This document shows, one piece after another, positions 12,001 to 21,600 of a DNA stretch of 64,000 nucleotides. Source of the DNA: Ascidia mentula. Its lineage: Eukaryota > Chordata > Ascidiacea > Phlebobranchia > Ascidiidae. The position numbers and the translations under genes are program-made. Position 1 is the stretch's first letter, and the number at the start of each line of letters is the position of its first letter. The stretch is taken from the NCBI GenBank assembly GCA_947561715.1, contig OX387202.1, positions 19,977,001 to 20,041,000 on the forward strand. The letters are read 5' to 3'. Below the pieces are notes generated by a model. The model was not told the origin of the DNA and made no database searches. It was given only the letters and a program-made list of their open reading frames with translations.

Positions 12001-14556
12001 GAAGAAAATAAAAATATTATCGTACAAAAGTAGATTTTCGCATCATGTAATTTAACCCTTTCTCATGTAACGCGAAACATTCGAATTTAAACAGAACAAA
12101 CTCGGAATCACAAACGAATCCGGATAGTGGCGGTAAGGATTCGGAATGGGTATTCTACTTCAAACTTTACTGTGTGTTCGATCCGATTGATGCACGGGAA
12201 GACTCAATCGAATATCACTTCGTTTACGAAGACGTGAGTCGGGAGTTTCTCTGTTTCCATTCAGTGATTTTAGTTTTTTTGATTGAAAACTTGCCTCGGT
12301 TGATTCTGTCGTCATGGTAACCTAGCATCCAACGCGGATTTCACGGAGCCGTAGAATTCCTTACATGAGCTACTGGAAACCTTAAATCGTCTGGGTTCCT
12401 TCTCAACTCAAATAACTTTGACGAAAAAATTTCGGGAAACACTGACCTTGAGTGCTTGACTTAACATAAATATTTTACTCATTTTTGTATTTTGTATTTT
12501 CTAAACGCAGGAGTTTCCAATGCAGAAAATAAATTTCATACAACCTCTAGCTTTCTTAAAAACATTAACTCAGAACTTCCCTAATGTTGCAGGTCCACGA
12601 ACAAGTGATACAGGGACTTTACCCTCTATCTGATGACGCATTGAAAGATATCGCAGCTTTAAGGTTGCAATTCGCTGAAGGAAATTACCATCAAATCAAT
12701 ATTGAGTAAGTTTATTTAAGTGGAGCCGAAACTTTATCTTCATTGCTTCGTTCCGTTTAACCAACAAAAAGCATAAAAATATAAAACTGCCAATGGATTT
12801 TCAAGACTTCTTTTGCGAATACAAAACATGGATTTCATTTTCCAGTGCTGACATTGGCAAATATTATCCAATCAACAAGTTGATGGCCGCTTACGAGATC
12901 ACAAACGAAAACGAAGACTTCTACTTCAAACGAACCGATTCTTTCTCGAATGAATTAAATGCAAACTCAATGCCAGCCAAGAAACGTTCTGTGAGTAAAG
13001 GTTTTTATTCGGTCTCAATTTGATTTTTTCGATAATTAAGACGTTCTCATAAATTACGTAAAATTTCAAACTCGCCACGTAGATCTCCCCCTCTTCGAAC
13101 ACATCCTTTCATACCATGCTAGTTATCCGATCCCATGGGGGCCTGACTCGATAAACTGTGGTTTCATCGGTGCCCATGCCATTTTATTCCGCATATTTAT
13201 TGTTCACACGCGTTCAAGTCGTTTTTGTTCAAAAGAAAATTGAGTTATATTTGGACGTTGGCATCAACCGCGCATGAATCGTATTCCACAACTAATCGTC
13301 ATTCTTTAAATCAGCTCGTATATTGATAGTTAGTAAAACAACAAAGGATTTTAATTTGTGGACGAAGCTAATTGAGGCCGAAACGTTAAAATTGAACAAA
13401 TCGTTTTTGTCAACGAAGAGTTTCGTCAGATTTTAATTCTTTCAGGGGTCGAGTCTTTTCAACACGTTCCGGAAGAGAGGGATGAAGAAGGTGAAGGAGG
13501 AAGGTGAGAGCGGTGAGATGAAGAGGACTCTCTTCCTGGAGGAACTGCAGGATGTCAAATCAAACGTCCTGGATAGATGGAGGAGATTGAGAGGAATGCC
13601 GCAAGAAGACGCCGTGGTCAGTATCACAATAATCTCACTAAACAATAAGACTGGAGTTTTGTGTTATTGGATGTCGGTGCATCTCTGCCCGTGGTTGATA
13701 TTTATTGGCATTGTATTTGGCTGCTTGATGTTTAAATATTATTCGCATAATTTTATGTTCAGCATATTTCGCGTTCTCTTCATTCCGTCTAATTCATTTT
13801 ATCTCAACAATTTGTTTCAGGCTGAATATGTTAACCTTGCACGTCGGTGGCCCGGATACGGATCCTACTTGTTTAAAGTTGAAAATCACGACGCGCAGTT
13901 CGGTCAAACCCTTCTCACTCTGGCGATATCGGCGCAGGGAGCAACTGTGTTCAAACGAGGTCACTCACAGTCCCTGGATCATTTCTCATATGAAAAGTAA
14001 GTTTGATCGAACACAATGGTTCGTTTTCAACGCGGGAAGACACGAAACTTGTAGGAGTTATTGGCTCTCAACGTTTCTGCTTATCGGTCTTATGAATATA
14101 ATGCAGTTTATTTTACGAAACATAAACTTACCATAACCATAGTAGTGGGGTAACGTGGAGTCCATATTTCCCTGCAGTTTATTTGGCGTCAGAAAACAAA
14201 ATTGTTGGTAAACTACGGCCCAAATGTTTGATTCGGTCAAATGCCCACTTACAAATCAAGTTTTCAAATAGAGTCTCGGGTTTGCTGCGGCCGGTTTCGA
14301 ATTCGGCTCTGACGTTTTAAAAGTCTCAGAACCACTGTTCCAAACAATTAAACAAGATTTTGCAGCTACATTCCTTGAGTTGAACATGTTATTGTGTCTT
14401 CCTCTCAGGATCCAGTCTTTCGGAGCGGGATCTGCGAATGTTTTCAGACTTCAGACCGAGTCAAGAGGGGACATTTCCTTCACCGCAGAACAAGTTAACG
14501 AGATTGTGAAACTCATGCGAGCTTACGTCACCGCCCTCTTCCGCCGAAAGCATTGA
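359..14556 (+). CDS. MYO10: Myosin X (MYO10-like), copy A, 5' part lies outside the window
   Basis: Unconventional myosin X is a plus-end actin motor that carries cargo to filopodial tips. Thirty-six exons with GT-AG (one GC-AG) borders join in phase into 1673 codons plus a stop at 14554-14556. The order of parts matches vertebrate MYO10 throughout: second half of the motor, IQ motifs, charged helix, acidic linker, split PH1/PH2, PH3, MyTH4, FERM. The C-terminus after the FERM F3 lobe is short and ends RRKH. No exon shows a frameshift or stop. About the first 400 residues (start, P-loop, switch I) lie upstream of base 1, so it is unknown whether this copy has a head. Copy B has the same exons with only a few residue differences (for example Glu to Lys in the linker exon at 6663 and Gly to Ala at 8786). 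The family call rests on domain order and motifs read by eye and is secure. Confidence 0.95.
1250..1460 (-). repeat. tRNA-derived SINE-like relic (copy A)
   Basis: On the minus strand, 1367-1458 has an A-box-like TGGTCAAGCG and a B-box with flanking T stem (CTGGGTTCGAATCCCGG). A second B-box-like site (GGGTTCGAGTCCCAACG) lies at about 1253-1275. The acceptor stem does not pair, so this is not a working tRNA. The same relic is at 28317-28527. Confidence 0.5.
1845..1925. repeat. G/T-rich short tandem repeat in MYO10 intron (copy A)
   Basis: About eight degenerate units of 10 bp of the type GGGTTGAGGCT follow the donor at 1840. The same array is at 28912-28992 in copy B. Confidence 0.8.
3264..3960 (+). 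CDS. MYO10: MYO10 copy A: lever arm with four IQ-like motifs (2 exons)
   Basis: Exons are 3264-3425 and 3763-3960. They start with the end of the converter ([12 protein letters not shown], matching the FLRESLEQKLE of other myosins X). Four IQ-like stretches follow, cores [48 protein letters not shown] and [16 protein letters not shown]. Calmodulin-type light chains normally bind such motifs. Vertebrate myosin X has three; here a fourth follows the [11 protein letters not shown] stretch that in vertebrates begins the single alpha-helix. The second motif spans the exon junction and lacks the usual Ile. Copy B (30330-30491, 30829-31026) encodes the same sequence. Confidence 0.9.
4284..5499 (+). 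CDS. MYO10: MYO10 copy A: charged helix and coiled-coil region (4 exons)
   Basis: Exons are 4284-4361, 4612-4683, 4955-5092 and 5287-5499. The first two are almost only Glu, Arg, Lys and Gln (for example [11 protein letters not shown] and [12 protein letters not shown]), the composition of the stable single alpha-helix followed by the antiparallel dimer coiled coil in myosin X. The third contains a run of six prolines. The fourth ends in an acidic helix ([21 protein letters not shown]) resembling the EIEDLQRMKE part of the vertebrate coiled coil. The start of the fourth exon was placed at 5287 because copies A and B differ by one A at 5266-5269, just upstream, which would break the frame if that stretch were coding. 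Confidence 0.85.
5646..7087 (+). CDS. MYO10: MYO10 copy A: acidic PEST-like linker to PH region (4 exons)
   Basis: Exons are 5646-5744, 6185-6262, 6663-6741 and 6948-7087. They are rich in Asp, Glu, Ser and Tyr (for example [13 protein letters not shown]). This is the position of the PEST region of vertebrate myosin X, which is far longer. The last exon ends in [10 protein letters not shown], matching the first strand of the split PH1 domain (PYFHSFLYMK in vertebrates). Copy B differs by Glu to Lys in the third exon and uses the donor GTACGT instead of GTAAGT at that exon. Confidence 0.85.
7435..9515 (+). CDS. MYO10: MYO10 copy A: split PH1 with nested PH2, then PH3 (6 exons)
   Basis: Exons are 7435-7604, 7770-7973, 8083-8216, 8416-8546, 8786-8989 and 9348-9515. 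PH1N ([20 protein letters not shown]) is interrupted by PH2 (GWLFKKAD, then [28 protein letters not shown], and W in EEAGEWYR). PH1C follows ([16 protein letters not shown], then [10 protein letters not shown]). PH3 begins QQGWLLKT and ends with W in [11 protein letters not shown]. This PH1N-PH2-PH1C-PH3 order is diagnostic of myosin X; PH2 is the PtdIns(3,4,5)P3 reader in vertebrates. The exon start at 8416 follows from phase and from a stop codon in copy B in the open frame just upstream, which must therefore be intron. Confidence 0.95.
7681..7755. repeat. 25-bp intronic repeat, three units (copy A)
   Basis: Three exact units of 25 bp (start AACACTAAACAAGGTACAAC) between the first two PH exons, ending just before the acceptor at 7769. 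Copy B has two units at 34752-34801. Confidence 0.95.
9809..10798 (+). CDS. MYO10: MYO10 copy A: MyTH4 domain (3 exons)
   Basis: Exons are 9809-9988, 10183-10302 and 10572-10798. The domain starts with [10 protein letters not shown], as in MYO10 (IYKRNPILRY), continues through SPLLSLPY and [10 protein letters not shown], and ends with [11 protein letters not shown] and WHLIACMC. MyTH4 with FERM forms one supramodule that binds microtubules and cargo tails such as netrin receptors and integrins in the known family. The first exon is extended to the GTATCC donor at 9989 because this keeps phase with the exon at 10183; an earlier GT donor at 9926 would also keep phase and remove 21 residues, so that border is less certain. 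Confidence 0.9.
11312..14556 (+). CDS. MYO10: MYO10 copy A: FERM domain and C-terminus (8 exons)
   Basis: Exons are 11312-11525, 11781-11917, 12095-12233, 12593-12705, 12846-12990, 13446-13616, 13821-13996 and 14409-14556. F1 shows VVQKLQHGM and [17 protein letters not shown]2 shows WVFYFKLYC and [11 protein letters not shown]3 shows [12 protein letters not shown] and ends [15 protein letters not shown]. The intron after 11525 has a GC donor (AAG then GCAAGT), kept in copies B and C. The FERM domain gives cargo binding together with MyTH4. Confidence 0.93.
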
Positions 14557-16164
14557 AAGTTGACACCGAGCACTTTTATTGCGTTCAGATTTTAACGAAA
14601 CTTTAGCATTTGTCGTTCTAGCCACAAACTTGAATGTTAAGATCAGGGGTTTTCCACAGGGTCACCATATGGACCACAGCGATCTATATCAATGGCTTCC
14701 ACATTACCACACAATATTACCTTCGCCGATGCATGTTTTTGTGACATTACTAAGCAAAAACTTTCGTCGGTTGGGAGGATCCACAGAATTAACCAGGGTG
14801 TCGTTGGACCCGAACAAGCTCGCGAGTTGTTCCAAGTCTTTCACGTCCCAATAAGGTTTATTTACAGGATCATGTATCTTATAGTTTCGGCATATACGCT
14901 TACACCCACTCTCAATACTCCGCTCCAGTGTTTAAACCTTGCAGTGACGATTTTCATTTGTTTTGCCACTTTCACATGTTTTTTTTCGCTAGTCATATTC
15001 TTTCTTGTCGTGAAGCACTTGGTGATCTTTTCTGTCTATTTTGTTTTCGGGAAACCAAATTCCATAACCATAGAAATCACAACCAGTGATAAAGTTGTCA
15101 GTCCCACTCATGGCATTTTAACTTGTGATTTGTAATTTCAATATTATTTCACAATTATTTCGCCCCAATCATGACCCACACCCAAAACATGTGTGTCTGC
15201 TTAATTTTAACATCTAAATAGCGTCATCAACACGACGACGTCACCACGTAAGATGAAATATTCCAACCGCTTTTGTACCGATTGTTGTTAACTCTTTTAT
15301 CCTTAGACTGCCTATCTTTTAACATTGTTATCTGTCTAATATTATTTATTGTACATTTGCATCAATTTATTGCTTCTTCGATTTGGTTGTTTTATAAACA
15401 CAGTTCCTTGTTTGTCTGCGGCAAGCCAGTTGAGGCCTGTGATGTCACAATTGCTTATTGTTACGTTCCAATTACTGCTATTGTTTCACTGTCGCTCGGT
15501 TTTGAAAAAGAAACAAACCCTGAATTGGGATCGAAAAGAAATTCGTATTTTGAGATCTTGTCGGAAAATTCTGGTTTTTGACATGGCCTGAAACTGACGT
15601 CATGACCCTTGGTTTTTGGTGGCTGGAAATTCTATTTATTGAGTAATTTATTTCGGGTTTAGGAATCAATTCTACAAAACTTCACTCTCTCCATGCCATT
15701 TACATTCTTCCATGGAATGCAACCGGCAGACGCATCAGACGCGTCTGTGTCCTCCACAAACTGCTGTGTTAAGTTTGGTTATTACACAAGAGTGTATAAG
15801 GTCTAACCTTGGGGGTGGAAAGAAAATGATTTATAAAGGAAAGCCAAAGCTAGTATGCTACTCATGCCGAAGCAAACGTTTCAAACACCACTGTGTTCAT
15901 CATCAGTGCCAAGTAAGAATGAGTTGCAGCAAGGTGTGCGCAGAGGTAGGAAGGTAACTGAACAGACAAAAACAACAACACAAATAAAACACGTGACAGA
16001 CGCCACTCGAAGGCCCACGGCCGTTACGTCATCATTTGGGCTGCAATGAGGACCTGATATGGGTGTTGACAAGAAACCTTGTTACACAATTTACCCTCAC
16101 ATTAAACCTTTCCCATAAGTCGGTGAAATTGCGCCGCGATATCCGCGCATTTCTGCAAATATTG
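14557..16164. other. 3' flank of MYO10 copy A, no gene seen
   Basis: AT-rich sequence shared with 41605-43202. A single AATAAA at 15983-15988 is not kept in copy B (AATGAA), so the poly(A) site is not settled. Short open frames here are not supported. Confidence 0.6.
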
Positions 16165-18653
16165 TAACGTTTATGCCGTGACGTAATGAGAGTGACTTAG
16201 CAGTTCGTACCAGGAAGTGTAACTCCCATTTTCTGGAACGACACAGGAGAATCGCTCGTAACATGTAATTATGTATCGCGGTTCTCACGCAAGCCGCATA
16301 ACTGGTTAATATGAATTGTCTTTAAATCTGTGGTTCCTGTGGCCCGAATTCACTCTGCGCTGGGCTTCTGCCTAGTGTAGTTTCACCATTCCATTCTACA
16401 TTTTGGTTCGCCTTTAGCGTAGAATCACCGTCTGTATATTCTACTCTGGGGCTCAGTTGTATTCTGCACATATATCTTTCGTCTTTGGTGAATAAAATCT
16501 TCCAAGACGAACGAACTACATTTTTGGTGACCCTCGACTGCGAAGTTTCCCGAACACCAAGCTTTCGGACCGATCGCATCCCTAACAAGTCGGCGATCGC
16601 AATGTTTCTCTCGTGTCTGCGCTTCAGCCCTGCTGATGACCAAACATTTCTTAAATCACGTGTCTTTACCCACTTGTAAACCGGGCCATGAGTCATTATT
16701 GCAACTCGCTACAGAAAGGACGCCTTAACCTCATGATGTATTGATGTATTGATATTCGGAAAAACGGCCTTCGGTTGATCTATGGTTAAGTTAATCTGGC
16801 GCGCCTTGAAGATCGGTTGAGCGTGAAAATAATGCTTGCGTTTAACCGGTCAATGTTGCACGAAAAGTTGTGGTCACCTGGCTTAAACCACGAAGCAGGC
16901 ATTAAACCTTGCTTTAACTAACTTTAGTTTGTTACAAATGCATTGGAAATTCCTGAGAAACATTTACAACATTTCTTGCGAACCAACGTCCGGATATCTC
17001 GTGGCAATCACGTGTTTCTCGGTTGAAAGAGTGGGAGGTATTTTACTTCCTCCTATAATACAGGTAGTTACAGTTCTTCTTGCCATGTGAGTTTGACATT
17101 TGCCGAAACTTACTAATGCTTGCCAAACATTTGCGAGCCGTTTGTAAGGGCGATGTCCTGAATATGTTGACAAAGAAAGTTCATTGAACAAATCACAATT
17201 TGGGACGAAAATATTTTCAAACATTGAAAATCAGCTCCCTTGCCATTTTCAAACCGATGGCGTACCCAAGTTGTCATGCGTGCCTTACGATGTTGTGCCC
17301 CCTGTCCTAACTGTTATGCCACAAAATATGTAGCTGTGGAAGTAACCGATATATAGTACCGGCCGGCCTAGCAACCCTGGCACAAACCTTCACCGCTCCG
17401 TTATAAAACAACTGAAAGTTTTGGGGAGACTTCATGGCTTTGGGCAGTTTCTTTTCACTGTAGTACAGGAGTAATAATCACAATCGAGCGGTTTTCTTTG
17501 GGGCAAAACCAAGGTCGTGGAAAGTTTTGCCGCCTGTCTAATACGTTGCTCTCATCCGCCATTCGAAAAGATACGTGCGAAAGTGACGTCACAAAGTGAT
17601 AACTTGGCGTTTTTAAAGGGAATGCAGAATCGTTTGCGTATTATTGGATTGGTAGAAGATGAATGGTTCTACTGCTGGGGAAAAATTGTTTTCTTTGCCA
17701 AAAAAGGTGACATTTTCAGCGTCACGCACAGAGCTTGTGTATTTCCTGCAACTTAGCTTCCCTGAAAGCTTTAATGTCGCTCAAACTTACTCTGTTCTCC
17801 TGCACAATTTCTCAATGCTTTCGATTTACACAAGATTTCAATGCCCTTAGTTGAAGCCATTGTTGTGAGTTTTGCGTTGAAACGTTTCCTGACACTAAGC
17901 GACTTGAAACACCGGTGAAAGGATTTTGGCTCCCGTCGTTTTGTACGTCACAATGGATGTAGAACTCCTCATTCATTTCAGGACAAGGAGCTTTGCTGAA
18001 ACAAAAAATTCCCGGTTGAACGGCAGCAGGCAACGATCTCAAGGCTGATTCACGAGGAAATTATCTTTTTTATGGACTCATTACTTGATGAATATATCCA
18101 TCCCAATGTCTTTTAAATTTTCTACAAAACATATTTTTATTTTGTTCCATACTTGCAGTTGAACCGACATATTGGTGTTTAACCACGAGCTAAATGCCTT
18201 TAGTTGATAAACTATCTTTACTGTCTCTATATGAACCATGGGCGAAAAAAAAATACCCCCTGCAAACAGGGTGTACGCACTGTTTCAACTTGTAAGGTCT
18301 TATAAGTGCAGCTGTTGACTGTGGCCAACGAATCGACATTGACCGAAAGGTACCACAAAGCGGAAATTAGTGTGCCCGCTAGTGTAAAAGCTAGCACAGT
18401 GCCACTGTCAACAGCTGCACTGCATGATGAGACCTTACAGGCCGAAACAGTGCATGTACACCCTGTCTGCAGATCTCAATTATTACAGCTTTTTATGCAC
18501 GTATATTACCTAAATTAAAGTGTAAACATTACATGCTTGTTGCAATAGTAACCTGACCTGGGGTCAGCCTAATTGGGAACTACAGTGTGCAAATGCATGT
18601 GACCAAGGGTATTTTGTGGATGCTTTAAAAAAAAACTGTTGGATTTATTTTAG
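16165..18653. other. Unique spacer between MYO10 copies A and B
   Basis: Should hold the promoter and first coding exon(s) of copy B, but no frame resembling the myosin N-terminal SH3-like start and no clear core promoter was found. It holds the foldback repeat at 18260-18472. Confidence 0.6.
18260..18472. repeat. Foldback repeat upstream of the MYO10 copy B motor exons
   Basis: Arms 18260-18324 and 18402-18472 are imperfect inverted copies; shared blocks include CAGGGTGTAC, GCACTGTTTC, TGTAAGGTCT and GTGCAGCTGTTGAC. The 77-bp centre is not repeated. It resembles a small foldback or MITE-type element, but no target-site duplication was clear. Confidence 0.75.
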
Positions 18654-21600
18654 GAACAACGAAAGTGGGTTTCGGAGGTAACTGGGTCTGATGTGAAGCC
18701 GATGAATGGAGTCAACGATGGAGTCCCGGACATGGCGAAACTCTCCGAGTTGAACCAAGCTACTATTCTATGCAATCTGAACACCAGATATCAGAAGAAC
18801 GACATTTACGTAAGAGCTTACGTTTTTGCAAACAAGATGTGTTTATAATTTGTACCTTGGGTGGGGTTTGATTGAGAGTGATTTGGTTTTGCATTTGGGC
18901 TGAAAATGATCGCGATTATTGTCGCAAAAGTTGATTTGTGCGACCGACAGAATTGCCTTCGTTGAGTCTCCACACCCTTAGTTCCTCATATCTTAATTGC
19001 AGTGAATAATTTGCGCCTGTGTTTCCTGCGCTTCAACCCGATTGTGATAAAATGAATGTTCGCTCTGCAACACAAAAACATAACATTTTTACCGTTATTA
19101 AAGTTTCATAAAATTATCCATCCGGTGTTAATCGCACTTACTTTGCATAAACATGTAAATAAAAATTTGCTTAAAACACGCATCAATTTTGGCGCACTGA
19201 ATGAACGTAAAGTTTATGCCGAGTAAAAAGGGTTTGGTTCTCGGTTAAGGTTTTGTTGTTGTTTCGGATGTGTGTGATTGTGTTGGAATATTTCGGTGGA
19301 AGTCGGGATTTTTGTCTGAATATGTAAAGGCAACTTTCTGTGGATGCAAAAGTACAAAGGTTTTGTCAACCTGAGGTTTTGGTTTTGTTTTCCCCGAGAC
19401 ATTTGGTTATATGATGTATGTTAATAGCCGAAAACTAATTTTAACTTTAATCGTTGGGTTGTTCGTTCAACGTCTGTTTCACATTTTATGTAAACAACGA
19501 CTTGGGTGTTTATCGATTTGTTTCAACACAAAACACAAATCACGAACGGATTAACTTCGAGAACTGCCAGCGTTACGAACAATTTGTTGCAATATTTTCG
19601 CGTGAACGAACGCTCAAGCCACGTGATCACTTTTCACACGTTAGTTAAGCTATCAATTCCACACATTAACGTCACCGAATGCGCAACACACGAACCTTGA
19701 CAGATTGACGTAGCCCGGGGAAGGGTTTACGCGCACTTACCTCATATAATTACCTGGGAAGTGGAACCGTCTTTAACACCACACATTTGAAGACGCATTT
19801 TCAAACGACCCATCTTATGTAATTAACGATGCTGCGTTAAAGCTTCTGAGTAATCAGAATTTTTTCCAAGTTTGAAGTGATTTAATTGATTTGCTGAGAC
19901 GATGCCCCGACAAATCGGTTGAAATTGATTCAGTGTTTCTGCGAACATCACTCAGACATAACACGATTCACGCCAAAGCTTCACAACATAAACAGACGAA
20001 TATCAAAGCAAATTATTGTCCATGTTCAATAAGCAAAAGCGAAAAACCTCAATCTTCGTATAATGCTGAACCCGCTCAATGTTTTTGTACCACTTTCATA
20101 TTAGGGGTTTCTCCCATTTTAATAACCGAAAGCAGCCGTGTTCGAATCATTAAATCCTGTGTTACGTCATCAGTGATGACGTATAAACCTTGTTGCGCAG
20201 ACCTACATCGGTTCAATCCTAATCTCTGTGAACCCTTACAAACGCCTCCACGACCTCTACTCCGACGATGTTTTGGCGAAATACAAAAACAAGGACCTTG
20301 GAGAGGAACCTCCACACGTGTACGCTGTATCCAATGAGTGCTACACGTGCATGTGGAAGAGGGAGGAAAATCAGTGTGTGCTCATCAGGTGGGTGGACTT
20401 GAATCACATGAGAACAAGTAAAACATCAGGAAGTTTGTTTACGACCTGTAGGAAATGTCAGCCTTGTAGTTGTTTTAGTTGAAAATGTTTTTGAACATTT
20501 ATGTGAGAAACGAATCGTTTTTTTATGCATATCCCGTCACATACTCATGTCGATAGTTTGATAAGTTTGAAAACGCGTTACCTCCGCTCCCCTGGGTCCG
20601 GATTTAAATTCAATCCACATCACCACAGAACGTCATGCGATTATTTCCATTATAAGCAGATTTAAACGAAAGATTTTTTCCCGGAACCCGGTTTCCACCC
20701 CCACAAGCGCATGGTGCATATTTGGCGCCGAATCATGTTTAGCATTTTCCGGTAATGTGTGACGTGGCAAATTAGCTGACCTTTGATTGGCTTAACAGTT
20801 GCCATGGCAACAGGTCACGACTGAGTCTAGTTTGGTGTTTGAACAAAAAATTTAAAATTGGATGATTTGGAGATTAGCGCTAAACATGGACATGCGTGTA
20901 TTTAAACACTTGATGTGAACGCACGGCGTGTTTCGGGGAAAGGTTTTGGTTAATTGCAATTAAATAAGGTTTAAAGATTGATTTGTATGTTGTATTTCCT
21001 CAACAACCACAGGCGTAACTCAAACGAACGTTTAAACAGAATCCTGTTTAAAACATTTTGGAAATCTTATCTATTGTAATCGAACGCAAGCGAATTGTTT
21101 TGGAAATCTTCAAATTAAGTTGACGGACGAGTTGCTGGGACTGCAACTCAAATTTTCCTGCTTTTAGTGTAAACACTTTTTCGTTATCGCTCCTGTTAAT
21201 CCTAAAATTGTAACCGAGCACTTGTCTGTGACGGCGTAAACTGACCAATTGTTCCCTGCTCATCAAGTACAGCAGAAAGTGACTCGCTAATTGACGTTAA
21301 TACGGTTACTATGACAACCGAGGGACACTTGCGAAAGGAACCAACATTTTACCACGGCAGAAAACTTTTTGGAAACACTGTTGCGTGGCCTGTGTTGTTG
21401 CATTCAACTCGTATCGTTACAAACACGTGTTGTTCGGAAACAACGTCGGCAAACGTAACAACTAGCTGACGTCAGACGTGACGTCAAATTTACGTGGTTC
21501 TGTTTTTTAATTGCTTCTAGAATTATGAGAGTTCATTGACAGTTTTTCGCCTCATGTTGTATTCTTTTGAGATTGGACCGAAGGAACTTGCTTCCAACAA

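Larger units (their letters stand above)
1..16164 (+). repeat. Large direct duplication, unit A
   Basis: Base 1 matches base 27068, and identity runs, introns and 3' flank included, to about 16164 (partner 43202). Coordinates stay in step within about 35 bp, with small indels only (offset 27067 at the start, 27048 at the stop codon). By eye the copies differ by about 1% or less over most of the length. The left border cannot be seen because the window starts inside the unit. This may be a recent tandem duplication or two haplotypes placed in series by an assembler. Confidence 0.95.

Noticed and set aside
13340-13440. Possible hammerhead relic in a MYO10 intron (GGCCGAAACGTT context)
   Set aside because: No CTGATGA core in any of the copies; similarity to the retroelement ribozyme is too weak.
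17517-17756. 79-codon plus-strand frame as the missing N-terminus of myosin X
   Set aside because: It has no similarity to the myosin N-terminal SH3-like region and no donor in a fitting phase.
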